Source: Streptomyces sp. A1277
GTDB taxonomy: Bacteria; Actinomycetota; Actinomycetes; Streptomycetales; Streptomycetaceae
Reading direction: 5' to 3'
Length of the DNA: 64,000 nucleotides
Assembly: GCF_004795015.1 (NCBI RefSeq)
Contig: NZ_SSBI01000013.1
Coordinates: 62,001-126,000, forward strand
In this document: in pieces, positions 18,454 through 27,635 of the stretch
How positions within the stretch are numbered: the first letter of the stretch is position 1
Layout of the letters: every line of letters begins with the position of its first letter
Notes under the pieces: model-generated
Database searches by the model: none
What the model saw: only the letters and a program-made list of their open reading frames with translations
What the model was told of the DNA's origin: nothing
Made by a program: the position numbers and the translations under genes

Positions 18454-19665
18454 GTGACTTCCTTCGATTCCTCCCCCACGCTCACCGCCTGGCGCGCTCT
18501 GCTCGCCCTCGCGGTCGTCTTCGTGATGCTCGCGACCACCGGCTGGACCGCCGTGCACCATCAGCGGTCCGCCGACTCGCGCACGCTCGCGCTCGCCTCC
18601 TGGGCCAAGGGATCGATAGCGGGCCGGCCGCTGCCGGACGCCGGCGCCCCGCCGTACAAGCTGGCGCACTTCTTCGCCACGCTGACGGCGGCCCAGCGCG
18701 GCGGCCTCGCCGACAGGTACCCGCTGGTGGTGGGGAATCTCAACGGCGCCCCGGTCACCGTCCGTTACCGGGCGAACCGGCGGGCGATCCAGCAGGCCCG
18801 CACGGTCGAGCAGCGGCGCGTCCACGACAGCAGACTCTCCGCCACCGGCCGCGCCGAGGCGCAGCACCGCGTGGAGCGCTTCCGCTCGATGCTGGGCAAG
18901 GACCGCCGCTTCCTGGCGTTCGACCCCTCGGGGCGCGGGCTCGCCGCCGAGGTCTTCGGCGACCTCGACCGGGCCGACCGCATCTCGCTCGTCGTGCCCG
19001 GCGTGGACACCAACCTGCTGACCCTGGAGCGCACCGGCAGCAGGACGAACGCCGCGCCGGTCGGCATGGCCAAGTCGCTGTACGCCGCCGAACGCGCCGC
19101 GCGCCCCGGGGTGAGCACCGCCGTGATCGCCTGGGCCGACTACACCGCGCCCGTCGGCATCGGCATGGACGCCGCCCTGGGCAACCTCGCCCGGCGCGGA
19201 GCGGTCCGGCTCGACGCGCTCGTCCGGGCGCTCCCGGGCCCCGCACCCGTCTCGCTGTTCTGCCACAGCTACGGCTCCGTGCTCTGCGGGGTCGCCGCGG
19301 GCAGGCTGCCCGGCCGGGTGGAGGACATCGCGGTGGCCGGCAGCCCCGGCATGCGGGCGGACAACGCCGGACAGCTGCACACCCGGGCCCATGTCTGGGC
19401 GATGCGGGACAGCGGTGACTGGATCAAGGACGTCCCGAACCTGGAGTTCGGCGGCCTCGGACACGGGGCCGACCCGGTGGACCGCGGTTTCGGCGCCCGG
19501 GTCGTCTCGGCGGCCGGCGCGGTCGGGCACAGCGGCTATTTCGAGCCGGGCACCGAGAGTCTGGACAACTTCGCCGCGATCGGCGTGGGCGCGTACACCT
19601 CGGTGACCTGCGCACCGGCCGACAGCGTCTGCGACGACGGGGTCCACGCCGATACGACAGCCTGA
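18454..19665 (+). CDS. DUF1023 alpha/beta hydrolase, membrane-anchored or secreted
   Basis: A 403-residue protein. A hydrophobic stretch at residues 14-33 (ALLALAVVFVMLATTGW) is an uncleaved anchor or signal. The catalytic elbow is LFCHSYGSVLCG, with the nucleophilic Ser in a C-H-S-Y-G context as in DUF1023 actinobacterial hydrolases. A late GHSGYFEPGTESL may supply the catalytic His. The substrate is unknown. It begins with GTG at 18454. A close paralogue lies at 22799-23926, sharing MAKSLYA, CHSYGSV, GSPGMRAD and GYFAPGTESL-like segments. Confidence 0.82.
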   Translation: MTSFDSSPTLTAWRALLALAVVFVMLATTGWTAVHHQRSADSRTLALASWAKGSIAGRPLPDAGAPPYKLAHFFATLTAAQRGGLADRYPLVVGNLNGAPVTVRYRANRRAIQQARTVEQRRVHDSRLSATGRAEAQHRVERFRSMLGKDRRFLAFDPSGRGLAAEVFGDLDRADRISLVVPGVDTNLLTLERTGSRTNAAPVGMAKSLYAAERAARPGVSTAVIAWADYTAPVGIGMDAALGNLARRGAVRLDALVRALPGPAPVSLFCHSYGSVLCGVAAGRLPGRVEDIAVAGSPGMRADNAGQLHTRAHVWAMRDSGDWIKDVPNLEFGGLGHGADPVDRGFGARVVSAAGAVGHSGYFEPGTESLDNFAAIGVGAYTSVTCAPADSVCDDGVHADTTA

Positions 19666-19753
19666 CGCGCGTAGAGACGACCGCCTCGGTCCCACCGAAG
19701 CGGACAGGCCCGAGAGGGGACGGGGCGGGCGAGTGCCGCATACGATGAGGCGC

Positions 19754-20710
19754 ATGGGTGATGTGCTGGCCGGAATTCATGCCACCTGGGAGTTCGACAC
19801 CGACTCCGTGCTCATCCGCTACGAACGGGGTATCCGCACGCCGAGACTCCTCCAGAGCCTCCGCGAGCGCCGCGTCCCGCACACGGCGCTGTCGTCGGTG
19901 ACGCTGACCCCGGGCAAGCGGGGCACGGTGGTGCTGCGTGCGGTCCCCAGACCCGGTGCCGACCCCCTCCTGGAGGCCGCCGCAGGGCAGCTGAAGGACG
20001 GCTGCGACCCGTACCGCCTGGTGCTCCCCGCCGCCCGCGAGACCCTCGCCGAGTACTACGCGGACGAACTGCGCGCCTGCCTCGGGCCGGACGCCGGCGA
20101 GCCCGCCGACCGCTTCCTGGTCGCCGCCCCCGAGGCGCCGATGCAGTTCAAGGCGTACGACGGCCGGGCCGGCTTCGACGGCGAGCGGATCTCCTTCCGC
20201 TGGTTCTGGACCGGCGCCTCGTCGGAGAAGTGGAAGGCCGGCGACCAGACGTTCCCGGTGACCGATCTGTGCGGGGTCGAGTGGCGCTCGCCGGAGGGCC
20301 TGGAGGGCTATCTGCGGCTGCTGCCCAAGGCGTCCGACCGCGTGCCCCCGGGAGCGGACGCGCTCGCCGGACCGGTGAGCGGAGCGGGCCTGGGGACGGG
20401 GACGGCGCAGAGCGTCCACCCGGTGATACCCCGGCCCGCCCGCGCCGACCAGGACCCGGCGGCCGTGATCTTCGGCCTCGGCTACGGCCCGGTCCACGAG
20501 TCGCTGCCCTTCGCGGCGGCCGTCCTCGAATCCGTACGCAGGAGGCAGTCCGCGCCCCCGGCCGCCACCCCCCTCACCACCGCCGCCGCCCGGCGCGACC
20601 CGGCGGACATCGCGGAGCGCATCCACCACCTCGGGGAGCTGCACCGGGCGGGTCTGGTCACCGACGAGGAGTTCAGCGCGAAGAAGGCGCAGCTCCTCGC
20701 CGAGCTGTAG
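19754..20710 (+). CDS. DUF4429 domain protein with C-terminal SHOCT motif
   Basis: A 318-residue cytosolic protein. It contains two DUF4429-like halves: residues 5-110 (WEFDTDSVLIRYERG) and 130-205 (YDGRAGFDGERISFRWFW). The extreme C-terminus, HHLGELHRAGLVTDEEFSAK, is a SHOCT oligomerisation motif. The function is unknown. I chose the ATG at 19754 because it starts the conserved domain (MGDVLAGIHATW). It ends 10 bp before the frameshifted kinase gene. Confidence 0.8.
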   Translation: MGDVLAGIHATWEFDTDSVLIRYERGIRTPRLLQSLRERRVPHTALSSVTLTPGKRGTVVLRAVPRPGADPLLEAAAGQLKDGCDPYRLVLPAARETLAEYYADELRACLGPDAGEPADRFLVAAPEAPMQFKAYDGRAGFDGERISFRWFWTGASSEKWKAGDQTFPVTDLCGVEWRSPEGLEGYLRLLPKASDRVPPGADALAGPVSGAGLGTGTAQSVHPVIPRPARADQDPAAVIFGLGYGPVHESLPFAAAVLESVRRRQSAPPAATPLTTAAARRDPADIAERIHHLGELHRAGLVTDEEFSAKKAQLLAEL

Positions 20711-20719
20711 CCGCCGCCC

Positions 20720-21965
20720 GTGACCGTCCCCATACCCGCCCCTGCCTCCGCCCCGGCCACCGGTCCGGGCCGTGGCGGTTCCTGCCGTACGCCGCCGCCG
20801 TCGCCCTGACCGCGATCTTCCTCCCGGTCACCCTCGTCAACCTGCGTGACCAGTACGGTCTCGGCGCAGCGGTCGCGGCCGCCCTTGCCGTCGCGCAGGC
20901 CGGGCCGCTGCTGATGCTCGCGCACCGGCCGCTGTGGGCCTGGTGGATCGTCTTCCCGGCGGACGTGGTGGGCGCGCTGGTGCTCCTGGGGCGGCCGGCC
21001 GAGCAGTACGACGTGTGGCCGTGGCCGCCGGCGCCGCTGGTCGCCTGTCTCTTCCTGCTCCTGGCGCTGGCCCTGCGCGAGCCCCGCCGCGCGCTGGCCG
21101 CCGTCTGGCTGGCGACCGGCGCGGCGGGCCTCGTCCTCCATCTGGTCCGCCCGGACCGCAGCAACGGCAGCGCGCTGCTCCTGCCCGTGTTCGGGGCCGT
21201 GGTGCTGGTGATCGGGGCGGCGGTACGGGAGCGCCGCGTCGCGCAGCGCCGGCTCGCCGAGCAGGAGACCGTCAGCGAGGCGGAACGGGCCCGGCGGACG
21301 CTGCTGGAGGAACGGGCCAGGATCGCGCGGGAACTGCACGACGTGGTAGCCACCACATGTCCGTGATCACCGTCCAGGCGGACTCGGCGCCCTACCGGCT
21401 CCCGGCGCTGTCGGACGAGGCGCGCGAGGAGTTCGGGACGATCGCCGCGAGTGCGCGGGAGTCGCTGGCGGAGATGCGGCGGCTGCTCGTGGTGCTGCGC
21501 GGCGACGGTACGGAGGGCGAACGGGCCCCGCAGCCGGGCCTGGACCGCGTGCAGCAGCTGGTGGAGGCGACGGTACGGGCGGGGCTGCCGGCCGAGCTGT
21601 CGATGCCCGCCGGTCTTGAGGGCGTGCCCCCGGCCGTGGACCTGTCCGCGTACCGGATCGTGCAGGAGGCGCTGGCGAACGCGGTCCGGCACGCGCCGGG
21701 GGCCCGGGCCCGGGTCTCGGTGAGCACCGACGGGGCGCATCTGACGGTGCTGGTGGTCAACGACCCGCCCCAGCAGCCGGTTTCGCCGCTGGAGACGGCG
21801 GGGACGGGGCACGGCCTTGTCGGGATGCGTGAACGCGTACGGTTGACCGGCGGCACGCTGGACACCGGGCCGCTGCCGGACGGGGGGTTCCGGGTCGCCG
21901 CCCGGCTGCCGCTCCCCCCGAAGGGGCCGCCCGCCCCCGCCACCCCGAGCCCGGAGGACCCGTGA
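20720..21965 (+). pseudogene. Sensor histidine kinase, NarL-partner type, with two frameshifts
   Basis: Three frames must be joined to read one kinase. The first runs from GTG 20720 (MTVPIPAPAS). The second carries WRFLPYAAAVALTAIF, four or five membrane helices and the H-box ARIARELHDVVA, then stops at 21366. The third resumes with HHMSVITVQADSAPY, followed by an N-box (IVQEALANAVRHAPG) and a G-box (GTGHGLVGMRERV). Restoring one G near 20772 and one C near 21351 gives an uninterrupted protein of about 415 residues. Either the kinase is inactive or these are single-base sequencing losses. The response regulator gene overlaps its end by four bases. Confidence 0.75.
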
Positions 21966-22645
21966 CCATCCGTGTGGTCATCGTCGACGACCAGGCCATG
22001 GTGCGGGCCGGGTTCGCGGCCCTGCTGGCGGCGCAGGCCGACATCGACGTGGTCGGTGAGGCGCCGGACGGCCGCCAGGGCATCGACGTCAGCCGCCGGG
22101 TCCACCCGGACGTGGTCCTGATGGACGTCCGGATGCCCGAGATGGACGGCCTGGCTGCGGCCCGCGAACTGCTGGACCCGCCGCCCGGCGTGGTGCATGT
22201 GCCCCGGGTGCTGATGCTCACCACGTTCGACGTGGACGACTACGTGTACGAGGCGCTGCGCGCCGGGGCGTCCGGCTTCCTGCTGAAGGACGCGCCCCCG
22301 GCGGACCTGGTCGCGGCGGTACGGGTGGTGGCGGCGGGCGACGCGCTGCTCGCGCCGTCCGTGACGCGCCGTCTGATAGCCGGCTTCGCCCGGCAGCGGC
22401 CGCCGGCGGCGTCGCGCGGCGGGGCGGCGCTCAGGCTCAACGGGCTGACCCCGCGCGAGACGGAGGTCCTCGGACTCATCGCGCGCGGCCTGTCGAACCA
22501 GGAGATCGCCGGGCAGCTGGTGCTCGCCGAGCAGACGGTGAAGACGCACATCGGGCGCGTCCTGGCGAAGCTGTCCCTGCGGCACCGGGCGCAGGCGGTG
22601 ATCTTCGCGTACGAGGCGGGTCTTGTCGTGCCGGGCACCGCCTGA
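21962..22645 (+). CDS. LuxR/NarL-family response regulator
   Basis: A 227-residue two-domain regulator. The receiver domain (1-125) has the acidic pair Asp9-Asp10, the phosphoacceptor Asp55 (VVLMDVRMPEMDG) and the conserved Lys in FLLKDAPP. The C-terminal LuxR-type helix-turn-helix contains LTPRETEVLGLIARGLSNQE and VKTHIGRVLAKL. It starts with GTG, overlapping the kinase stop in GTGA, so the pair is translationally coupled. If the kinase is really frameshifted, this regulator would be orphaned. Confidence 0.95.
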   Translation: MTIRVVIVDDQAMVRAGFAALLAAQADIDVVGEAPDGRQGIDVSRRVHPDVVLMDVRMPEMDGLAAARELLDPPPGVVHVPRVLMLTTFDVDDYVYEALRAGASGFLLKDAPPADLVAAVRVVAAGDALLAPSVTRRLIAGFARQRPPAASRGGAALRLNGLTPRETEVLGLIARGLSNQEIAGQLVLAEQTVKTHIGRVLAKLSLRHRAQAVIFAYEAGLVVPGTA

Positions 22646-22798
22646 CGAAGGCCCCTGGCCCGCCCCCTACCCGGGTATCACCCGGCAGTCGGCTCCCCGG
22701 TGTGACGTCCGCGCCCCCACCCCGTTCCTACCTTCCTCCCGTCGCGCCGTACGGCGTGCGGGGACCGGCGGTTCGGCCGGAGAGGGAGGGCGGGGCGG

Positions 22799-23926
22799 AT
22801 GCCGCGTTACGCGAGGACCCTGGTCGCGGTCGCGCTGGCGACCACCGTGGTGTCGGGGACGGCCGGCTGGGTCACGGGCAACGCCCAACAGGCCGTGACG
22901 GGCCCGCCGCCCGGAACGGCGTCCTGGCGGGCCGACCACACGCTGGGCCGCGAACTGCCCGACCCCGAACGGGACACGCCGGCCGAAGCGGCGCGCTTCT
23001 TCGCGGGGTTGACCGACGCACAGCGACAGGCCCTGGCCGTACGGCATCCGCTCGTCGTGGGCAACCTGGACGGCGCCCCGGTGGAGCTGCGCTACCGGGC
23101 CAACGCCCGCGCCCTGAAGGCCGCTCACGACCCCCGGTACGCGCACCTCGCCGAGGACCCGCACCGCCGCATCCTGGCTTTCGACCCGCGCGGCCGGGGC
23201 CAAGTGGCCGAGGTGTTCGGCGACTTGACGACCGCCCGCCGGGTGTCGGTCATCGTGCCCGGCTCCGACATCGACGCCGGGACCTTCGACCGTACGACCG
23301 ATGTGTACGGCACCCCGGCCGGCATGGCCAAGTCGCTGTACGCGCGGACGGGTCCGGGCACCGCCGTGATCGCCTGGGCCGGGTACACCACCCCGGTGGG
23401 CCTCGGCCCCGACGCCGCGACCGGCACCCTCGCCGAGGCCGGTTCCACCCGGCTCACCCGCTTAACGGACGGGCTCGCGGCGGCCGGAGTGCCCGTCACC
23501 ACGGTGTTCTGCCACAGCTACGGCTCCGTCGTCTGCGGCCTGGCCGCGCCCCGGCTGCACGCCGCCGACCTGGTGGTACTCGGCTCCCCCGGGATGCGCG
23601 CGGACCACGTCCGGGACCTGCACACCGGGGCACGCGTCTGGGCGGCCAAGGACCCCGGCGACTGGATCGGCAAGGTTCCCCACATCGAGTTCGCCGGTCT
23701 GGGCCACGGCACCGACCCCGCGTCCCCGGACTTCGGCGCCCGCCGCGTACCCGCCGACGACGCCGAGGGCCACACCGGCTACTTCGCTCCGGGCACCGAG
23801 TCGCTGCGCGCCTTCGCGGCGATCGCGCAGGGGGTGTGCATGCGGGCTGAGGGGTTGCCGGTTGCGAAGATGTGCTCATCGGATTGGACACGCATGTGGT
23901 GCTCCGCACACGATGAGCGCTCCTGA
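22799..23926 (+). CDS. DUF1023 alpha/beta hydrolase (paralogue), exported
   Basis: A 375-residue paralogue of the protein at 18454-19665. The N-terminus (residues 1-30, ARTLVAVALATTVVSGTAGW) is a signal peptide or anchor. The nucleophile elbow is TVFCHSYGSVVCG, and GHTGYFAPGTESL lies near the end. The two proteins diverge at their extreme C-termini. A GAGGGAGGG ribosome site precedes the ATG. The pair brackets the DUF4429 and two-component genes, which suggests a duplicated and interrupted hydrolase locus. Confidence 0.82.
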   Translation: MPRYARTLVAVALATTVVSGTAGWVTGNAQQAVTGPPPGTASWRADHTLGRELPDPERDTPAEAARFFAGLTDAQRQALAVRHPLVVGNLDGAPVELRYRANARALKAAHDPRYAHLAEDPHRRILAFDPRGRGQVAEVFGDLTTARRVSVIVPGSDIDAGTFDRTTDVYGTPAGMAKSLYARTGPGTAVIAWAGYTTPVGLGPDAATGTLAEAGSTRLTRLTDGLAAAGVPVTTVFCHSYGSVVCGLAAPRLHAADLVVLGSPGMRADHVRDLHTGARVWAAKDPGDWIGKVPHIEFAGLGHGTDPASPDFGARRVPADDAEGHTGYFAPGTESLRAFAAIAQGVCMRAEGLPVAKMCSSDWTRMWCSAHDERS

Positions 23927-24018
23927 GCGCACCTGTGCGGGGGCAAACCGCTGAGAGCGCGGAGCCCGCCCCCCGCTCAGCGCTTCGCACCTTTCAACGG
24001 CACGGGAGAGACTTCGCC

Positions 24019-24609
24019 ATGAGCTTCGGGGACCCGAACAACCCCTACGGGAACCAGCCTTCACCCGGTTACCCGGGATATCCGCAGCAGGCCCCGCAGG
24101 GCGTGCCCCCGCAGTACGGCTACCCGGCCCAGCCGTACGGGGCCTACCCGCCGGCCGGCATGCCGGGCATGGGCATGGCGGGGCTGCCGCCGCTGGCCCA
24201 CTGGGGGGAGCGGGTGGGCGCGTGGCTGCTCGACCTGCTGATCATCGTGGCCCCGATGTACGCCCTCGGCTTCGTCGACCTCGCGCGGAGCGACGACCCG
24301 GAGACCGCCGATCCCGGGATCTTCTTCGCGGTCGGCGTCGTCTACTTCTTCGTGATGGGCTTCTACCAGCTCTACCGGGAAGGGAAGACCGGTCAGACGA
24401 CGGGCAAGAAGGTCCTCGGCATCAGCGTGCGCCGGGAGCGCGACGGCGGCACGCTCGGTTTCGGCATGGCGTTCGTGCGCAAGATCGCGCACGCGCTGGA
24501 CAGCTTCGCCTGCTACCTCGGCTGGCTGTGGCCGCTGTGGGACCCCAAGCGGCAGACGTTCTCCGACAAGGTGTGCAACACCGTCGTCATCAAGGTCCCC
24601 AAGGGCTGA
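24019..24609 (+). CDS. RDD family membrane protein with Pro/Gly/Tyr-rich N-terminus
   Basis: A 196-residue protein. Residues 1-60 are rich in Pro, Gly, Tyr and Gln (PGYPGYPQQAPQG), as in many actinobacterial membrane proteins. The RDD domain follows: GERVGAWLLDLLIIVAPMYA, a second helix at FFAVGVVYFFVMGFY, then KTGQTTGKKVLGISVRR and a last DKVCNTVVIK. RDD proteins have been linked to ion transport in some bacteria; the role here is unknown. The ATG at 24019 has a GGGAGAG ribosome site. Confidence 0.9.
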   Translation: MSFGDPNNPYGNQPSPGYPGYPQQAPQGVPPQYGYPAQPYGAYPPAGMPGMGMAGLPPLAHWGERVGAWLLDLLIIVAPMYALGFVDLARSDDPETADPGIFFAVGVVYFFVMGFYQLYREGKTGQTTGKKVLGISVRRERDGGTLGFGMAFVRKIAHALDSFACYLGWLWPLWDPKRQTFSDKVCNTVVIKVPKG

Positions 24610-24626
24610 CCGGCAGGCGGGGGCCG

Positions 24627-25643
24627 CTACTCGCGGGCGAGCGAGGTCAGGCTCATGTCCTGGTAGCGGTCGCCCGCGACCTGGCCGGCGATCGGTTCGA
24701 GCAGGGCCAGTTCGTCGTCGGTCAGGATGAGCCGGGTCGCGGCCGTGTTCTCCAGGAGGCGATGGCTCCTGCGGGTGCCCGGGATCGGGACGACGGTGGT
24801 GCCGTGGACCCGGGCGCGCTGCTGGACCCAGGCGAGCGCGACCTGCCCCGCACTCGCCCCGTGCGCGGCGGCGATCTCGTGGACGGGCTCCAGGAGCGCC
24901 GCGTTGGTCTTCGCGTTCTCGCCGGTCATGCGGGGCTGCGAGGCGCGGAAGTCGCCCTGGGGCAGCTCCTTGCCCGCGTCCGCGAACGCCCCGGTGAGGA
25001 AGCCCCGGCCCAGCGGCGAGTACGGCACGACCGTGACGCCCAGCTCGGCGGCGGCCGCGACCGCGCTGCGCTCCACGTCCCGGCTGAACAGCGACCACTC
25101 GGACTGGAGGGCCGCGATCGGGTGCACCGCGTGCGCCTCGCGCAGCTCCGGCCCGGTCACCTCGCTGAGCCCGAGCTGCTTGACCTTGCCCTGCCGGACC
25201 AGCTCGGCCATCGCGCCGACGGACTCGGCGAACGGGACGGCCGGATCGCGGCGGTGCATGTAGTAGAGGTCGATCACCTCGGTGCCCAGCCGGCGCAGGC
25301 TGGCCTCGACGGCCTTGCGGATGTAGGCGGGGCCGTTGTTCACGCCCCGGTAGTCCGGGTCCTCGTCGCGCCGTTCGATGCCGAACTTCGTGGCGAGGGT
25401 GATCTCGTCGCGGTGCGCCCCGACGAACGGCGCGAGGAAGGTCTCGTTGGCGCCGCTGCCGTAGGTGTCGGCGGTGTCGAAGAGGGTGACGCCGGCCGCG
25501 AGCGCCGTCTCCAGCGTCTCGCGGGCCGAAACCTCGTCGGTGTCGCCGTAGAACTCGCTGATGCCCATGCAGCCGAGGCCCTGGACGCCGACCTGCGGGC
25601 CGCCCCTGCCGAGCTCCACGGTGGCGATCTTGTTCTCAGTCAT
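24627..25643 (-). CDS. Aldo/keto reductase
   Basis: A 338-residue NADPH-dependent (beta/alpha)8 oxidoreductase of the AKR superfamily, YajO/AKR13-like. The catalytic tetrad is visible: Asp56 and Tyr61 in LFDTADTYGSG, Lys in LATKFG, and His in LYYMHRRDP. The C-terminal PIPGTRRSHRLLENTAA binds the cofactor phosphate. It reduces aldehydes or ketones; the substrate is unknown. Its ATG overlaps the stop of the MerR gene (ATGA), so the two form one operon and the regulator probably controls the reductase. Confidence 0.93.
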   Translation of the reverse strand: MTENKIATVELGRGGPQVGVQGLGCMGISEFYGDTDEVSARETLETALAAGVTLFDTADTYGSGANETFLAPFVGAHRDEITLATKFGIERRDEDPDYRGVNNGPAYIRKAVEASLRRLGTEVIDLYYMHRRDPAVPFAESVGAMAELVRQGKVKQLGLSEVTGPELREAHAVHPIAALQSEWSLFSRDVERSAVAAAAELGVTVVPYSPLGRGFLTGAFADAGKELPQGDFRASQPRMTGENAKTNAALLEPVHEIAAAHGASAGQVALAWVQQRARVHGTTVVPIPGTRRSHRLLENTAATRLILTDDELALLEPIAGQVAGDRYQDMSLTSLARE

Positions 25644-26104
25644 GAGGTACTGGGCCTTTCCGGCGCCCTGCGGGCGCCCGCATAGAAGTCGATCTTGTAG
25701 TCCAGCACGGCCAGGGTGTCCTGGAGCTCCGCGATCCGCGTCTTCACGTCGCGGCGGGTCGCCTCCAGCAGTTCCTGCCGTTCCTCGAAGGTGTGGTCGC
25801 CCTCGCGTATCAGCTCGGCGTACCGCACCATGTGCGCGACCGGCATCCCGGTCAGCCGCAGCTTCGTGACGAAGGCGAGCCAGTCCAGGTCCCGGTTGGT
25901 GAAGCGGCGCTGGCCGGTGTGCGACCGGTCCACGTGCGGCATGAGCCCGATCCGCTCGTACCAGCGCAGCGTGTGCGCGGTCAGACCGGTGAACGCCGCC
26001 ACCTCGCTGATCGTGTACCGGTCCTGCCCGTCGGGGCGCGGATGCGCCGCCGGGCCCGAGGCGCAGGCGTCGGTCCGTGTCGAAGTGGTCTCCATCACCG
26101 TCAT
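25640..26104 (-). CDS. MerR-family transcriptional regulator
   Basis: A 154-residue regulator. After a flexible 28-residue N-terminus, the MerR winged helix is YTISEVAAFTGLTAHTLRWY with the usual ERIGLMPHVDRS wing. A coiled-coil dimerisation helix follows, and there is no Cys-rich metal site, so it belongs to the organic-effector or redox branch. I chose the ATG at 26104 because GGAGGG lies just upstream; the ATG at 26095 is possible. It is co-transcribed with the aldo/keto reductase. Confidence 0.9.
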   Translation of the reverse strand: MTVMETTSTRTDACASGPAAHPRPDGQDRYTISEVAAFTGLTAHTLRWYERIGLMPHVDRSHTGQRRFTNRDLDWLAFVTKLRLTGMPVAHMVRYAELIREGDHTFEERQELLEATRRDVKTRIAELQDTLAVLDYKIDFYAGARRAPERPSTS

Positions 26105-26122
26105 GCCCTCCACGCTAGAACG

Positions 26123-26138
26123 TTGGAGTGCACTCGAA
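26123..26138 (-). promoter_or_regulatory. Candidate MerR operator palindrome
   Basis: TTGGAGTGCACTCGAA is a 16-bp near-perfect palindrome: the core GAGTGCACTC is perfect and the outer TT/AA also pair. It lies 18 bp upstream of the MerR start and 52 bp before the divergent serine hydrolase. MerR regulators bind such dyads within the promoter spacer, so this fits autoregulation of the MerR-reductase operon. Confidence 0.5.
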
Positions 26139-26190
26139 GCAAGCATGACCGGGTGCGGGTTTCGACCGGAGGCGCCCAGAACCTAATCTC

Positions 26191-27012
26191 GTGATTATGA
26201 ACAGCCTGGCGATGATCGAGAACTGGCCCGTCCCCACCGCGGCGGCGGCCGTCGTACGAGCGGACGGCACGGTCGCCGGTACGCACGGCCCGACCGCGCA
26301 CCGCTTCCCCCTCGCCTCCGTCACCAAACCGCTCGCCGCCTACGCGGCGCTGGTGGCGTACGAGGAAGGCGCCGTCGAGCTGGACGAACCGGCGGGCCCC
26401 GAGGGCTCGACCGTCCGCCACCTGCTCGCCCACACCAGCGGCCTCGCCTTCGACGAGCACCGCGTGATGGCCCCGCCCGGCAACCGCCGCCTCTACTCCA
26501 ACGCGGGCTTCGAGGTCCTGGGCGCCCACATCGCCGAGGCCACCGACATCCCGTTCCCGGAGTACGTCCGGCAGGCGGTCCTGGAACCCCTCGGGATGAC
26601 CGCCACCACCCTGGACGGCTCCCCCGCCAAGGACGGCGTCTCCACCGTGGACGACCTCGCCCGGTTCGCCGCCGAGGTGCAGGCCCCCCGCCTCCTGGAC
26701 CCGCGCACCGTGCTCGCCGCGCAGACCGTCGTCCACCCCGGCCTGAAGGGCGTCCTTCCCGGCTACGGCCACCAGAACCCCAACGACTGGGGCCTCGGCT
26801 TCGAGATCCGCGACTCCAAGTCCCCGCACTGGACCGGCGCCTCCTCCTCCCCCGCGACCTTCGGCCACTTCGGGCAGTCCGGCACCTTCCTGTGGGTCGA
26901 CCCGGTCGCGGGCGCGGCCTGCGTCGCCCTCACCGACCGGGCCTTCGGCCCGTGGGCGGCCGAGGTGTGGCCGGCGTTCACCGACGCGGTGCTGGCGGAA
27001 CTGAAGGCGTAA
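26191..27012 (+). CDS. Serine hydrolase, class C beta-lactamase fold
   Basis: A 273-residue protein of the penicillin-binding/beta-lactamase class C family. The SxxK motif is SVTK near residue 44, the YxN motif is YSN in RLYSNAGFEVLG, and a GHFGQSGT segment near the C-terminus takes the place of KTG. There is no signal peptide, so it is probably a cytosolic esterase or peptidase and not a secreted beta-lactamase. It is shorter than the usual 350-400 residues. GTG 26191 and ATG 26197 are both possible starts. The GNAT gene follows 29 bp downstream. Confidence 0.87.
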   Translation: MIMNSLAMIENWPVPTAAAAVVRADGTVAGTHGPTAHRFPLASVTKPLAAYAALVAYEEGAVELDEPAGPEGSTVRHLLAHTSGLAFDEHRVMAPPGNRRLYSNAGFEVLGAHIAEATDIPFPEYVRQAVLEPLGMTATTLDGSPAKDGVSTVDDLARFAAEVQAPRLLDPRTVLAAQTVVHPGLKGVLPGYGHQNPNDWGLGFEIRDSKSPHWTGASSSPATFGHFGQSGTFLWVDPVAGAACVALTDRAFGPWAAEVWPAFTDAVLAELKA

Positions 27013-27041
27013 CCGACCGGGCGGCGCTACGCTCCCCGGCC

Positions 27042-27623
27042 ATGACCGACGACATAGTCCGCGCCACCGCGTCCGATGTCCCCGCCCTCGCCGGCGTACT
27101 GACCAGTGCGTACGCCGAGGACCCCGTCTGGTCGTGGCTGATGCCGACCGACCGGGACCGGCGGCTGCGGCTGCTGTTCACCGCGCACCTGGCCCAGCAG
27201 GTCCCGGCGGGCCGGGTGTGGACGGACCCGGCCCGCACGGTCGCGGCGATCTGGGCGGAGCCCGGCGCGTGGAAGCTACCGGCGAGCTACCTGCTGCGCA
27301 ACGCGGGCACGCTGCTGCGGGCGGGCCGGACCCAACTGCCGCGTACGGGCATGCGGCTGCTCGCGCTGGAGCACCGCCACCCGGCCCGGCCCGCGCACTG
27401 GTACGTGGAGTACATCGGCACCCACGCCGACGCGCGCGGCACCGGGCGCGGGTCGCGGGTGCTGGCGGGGCTGCTGGCGCGGGCGGACGCGGACGGGCGG
27501 CCGGTGTTCCTGGAGTCGAGCAACAGCCGCAACCTGACGTTCTACCGGCGGCACGGCTTCGAGGTGCACGAGGAGATGACGTTCCGGGCGGGGCCGCCGA
27601 TGTGGTCGATGTGGCGGCGGTAG
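27042..27623 (+). CDS. GNAT family N-acetyltransferase
   Basis: A 193-residue GCN5-type acetyltransferase. The acetyl-CoA binding motif A is HWYVEYIGTHADARGTGRGS (the Q/RxxGxG/A pattern appears as RGTGRG), followed by VFLESSNSRNLTFYRRHGF, motif B. It transfers acetyl from acetyl-CoA to an unknown amine. The ATG at 27042 is the first Met that starts the domain. It may be co-transcribed with the preceding serine hydrolase. Confidence 0.92.
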   Translation: MTDDIVRATASDVPALAGVLTSAYAEDPVWSWLMPTDRDRRLRLLFTAHLAQQVPAGRVWTDPARTVAAIWAEPGAWKLPASYLLRNAGTLLRAGRTQLPRTGMRLLALEHRHPARPAHWYVEYIGTHADARGTGRGSRVLAGLLARADADGRPVFLESSNSRNLTFYRRHGFEVHEEMTFRAGPPMWSMWRR

Positions 27624-27635
27624 GCCGGCGCCGCG

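Noticed and set aside
20230..21366. The ORF starting at 20230 as the real kinase start
   Set aside because: Its first 160 codons overlap the DUF4429 gene in another frame and read as Arg/Pro-rich shadow sequence; only the part after about 20773 is kinase-like.
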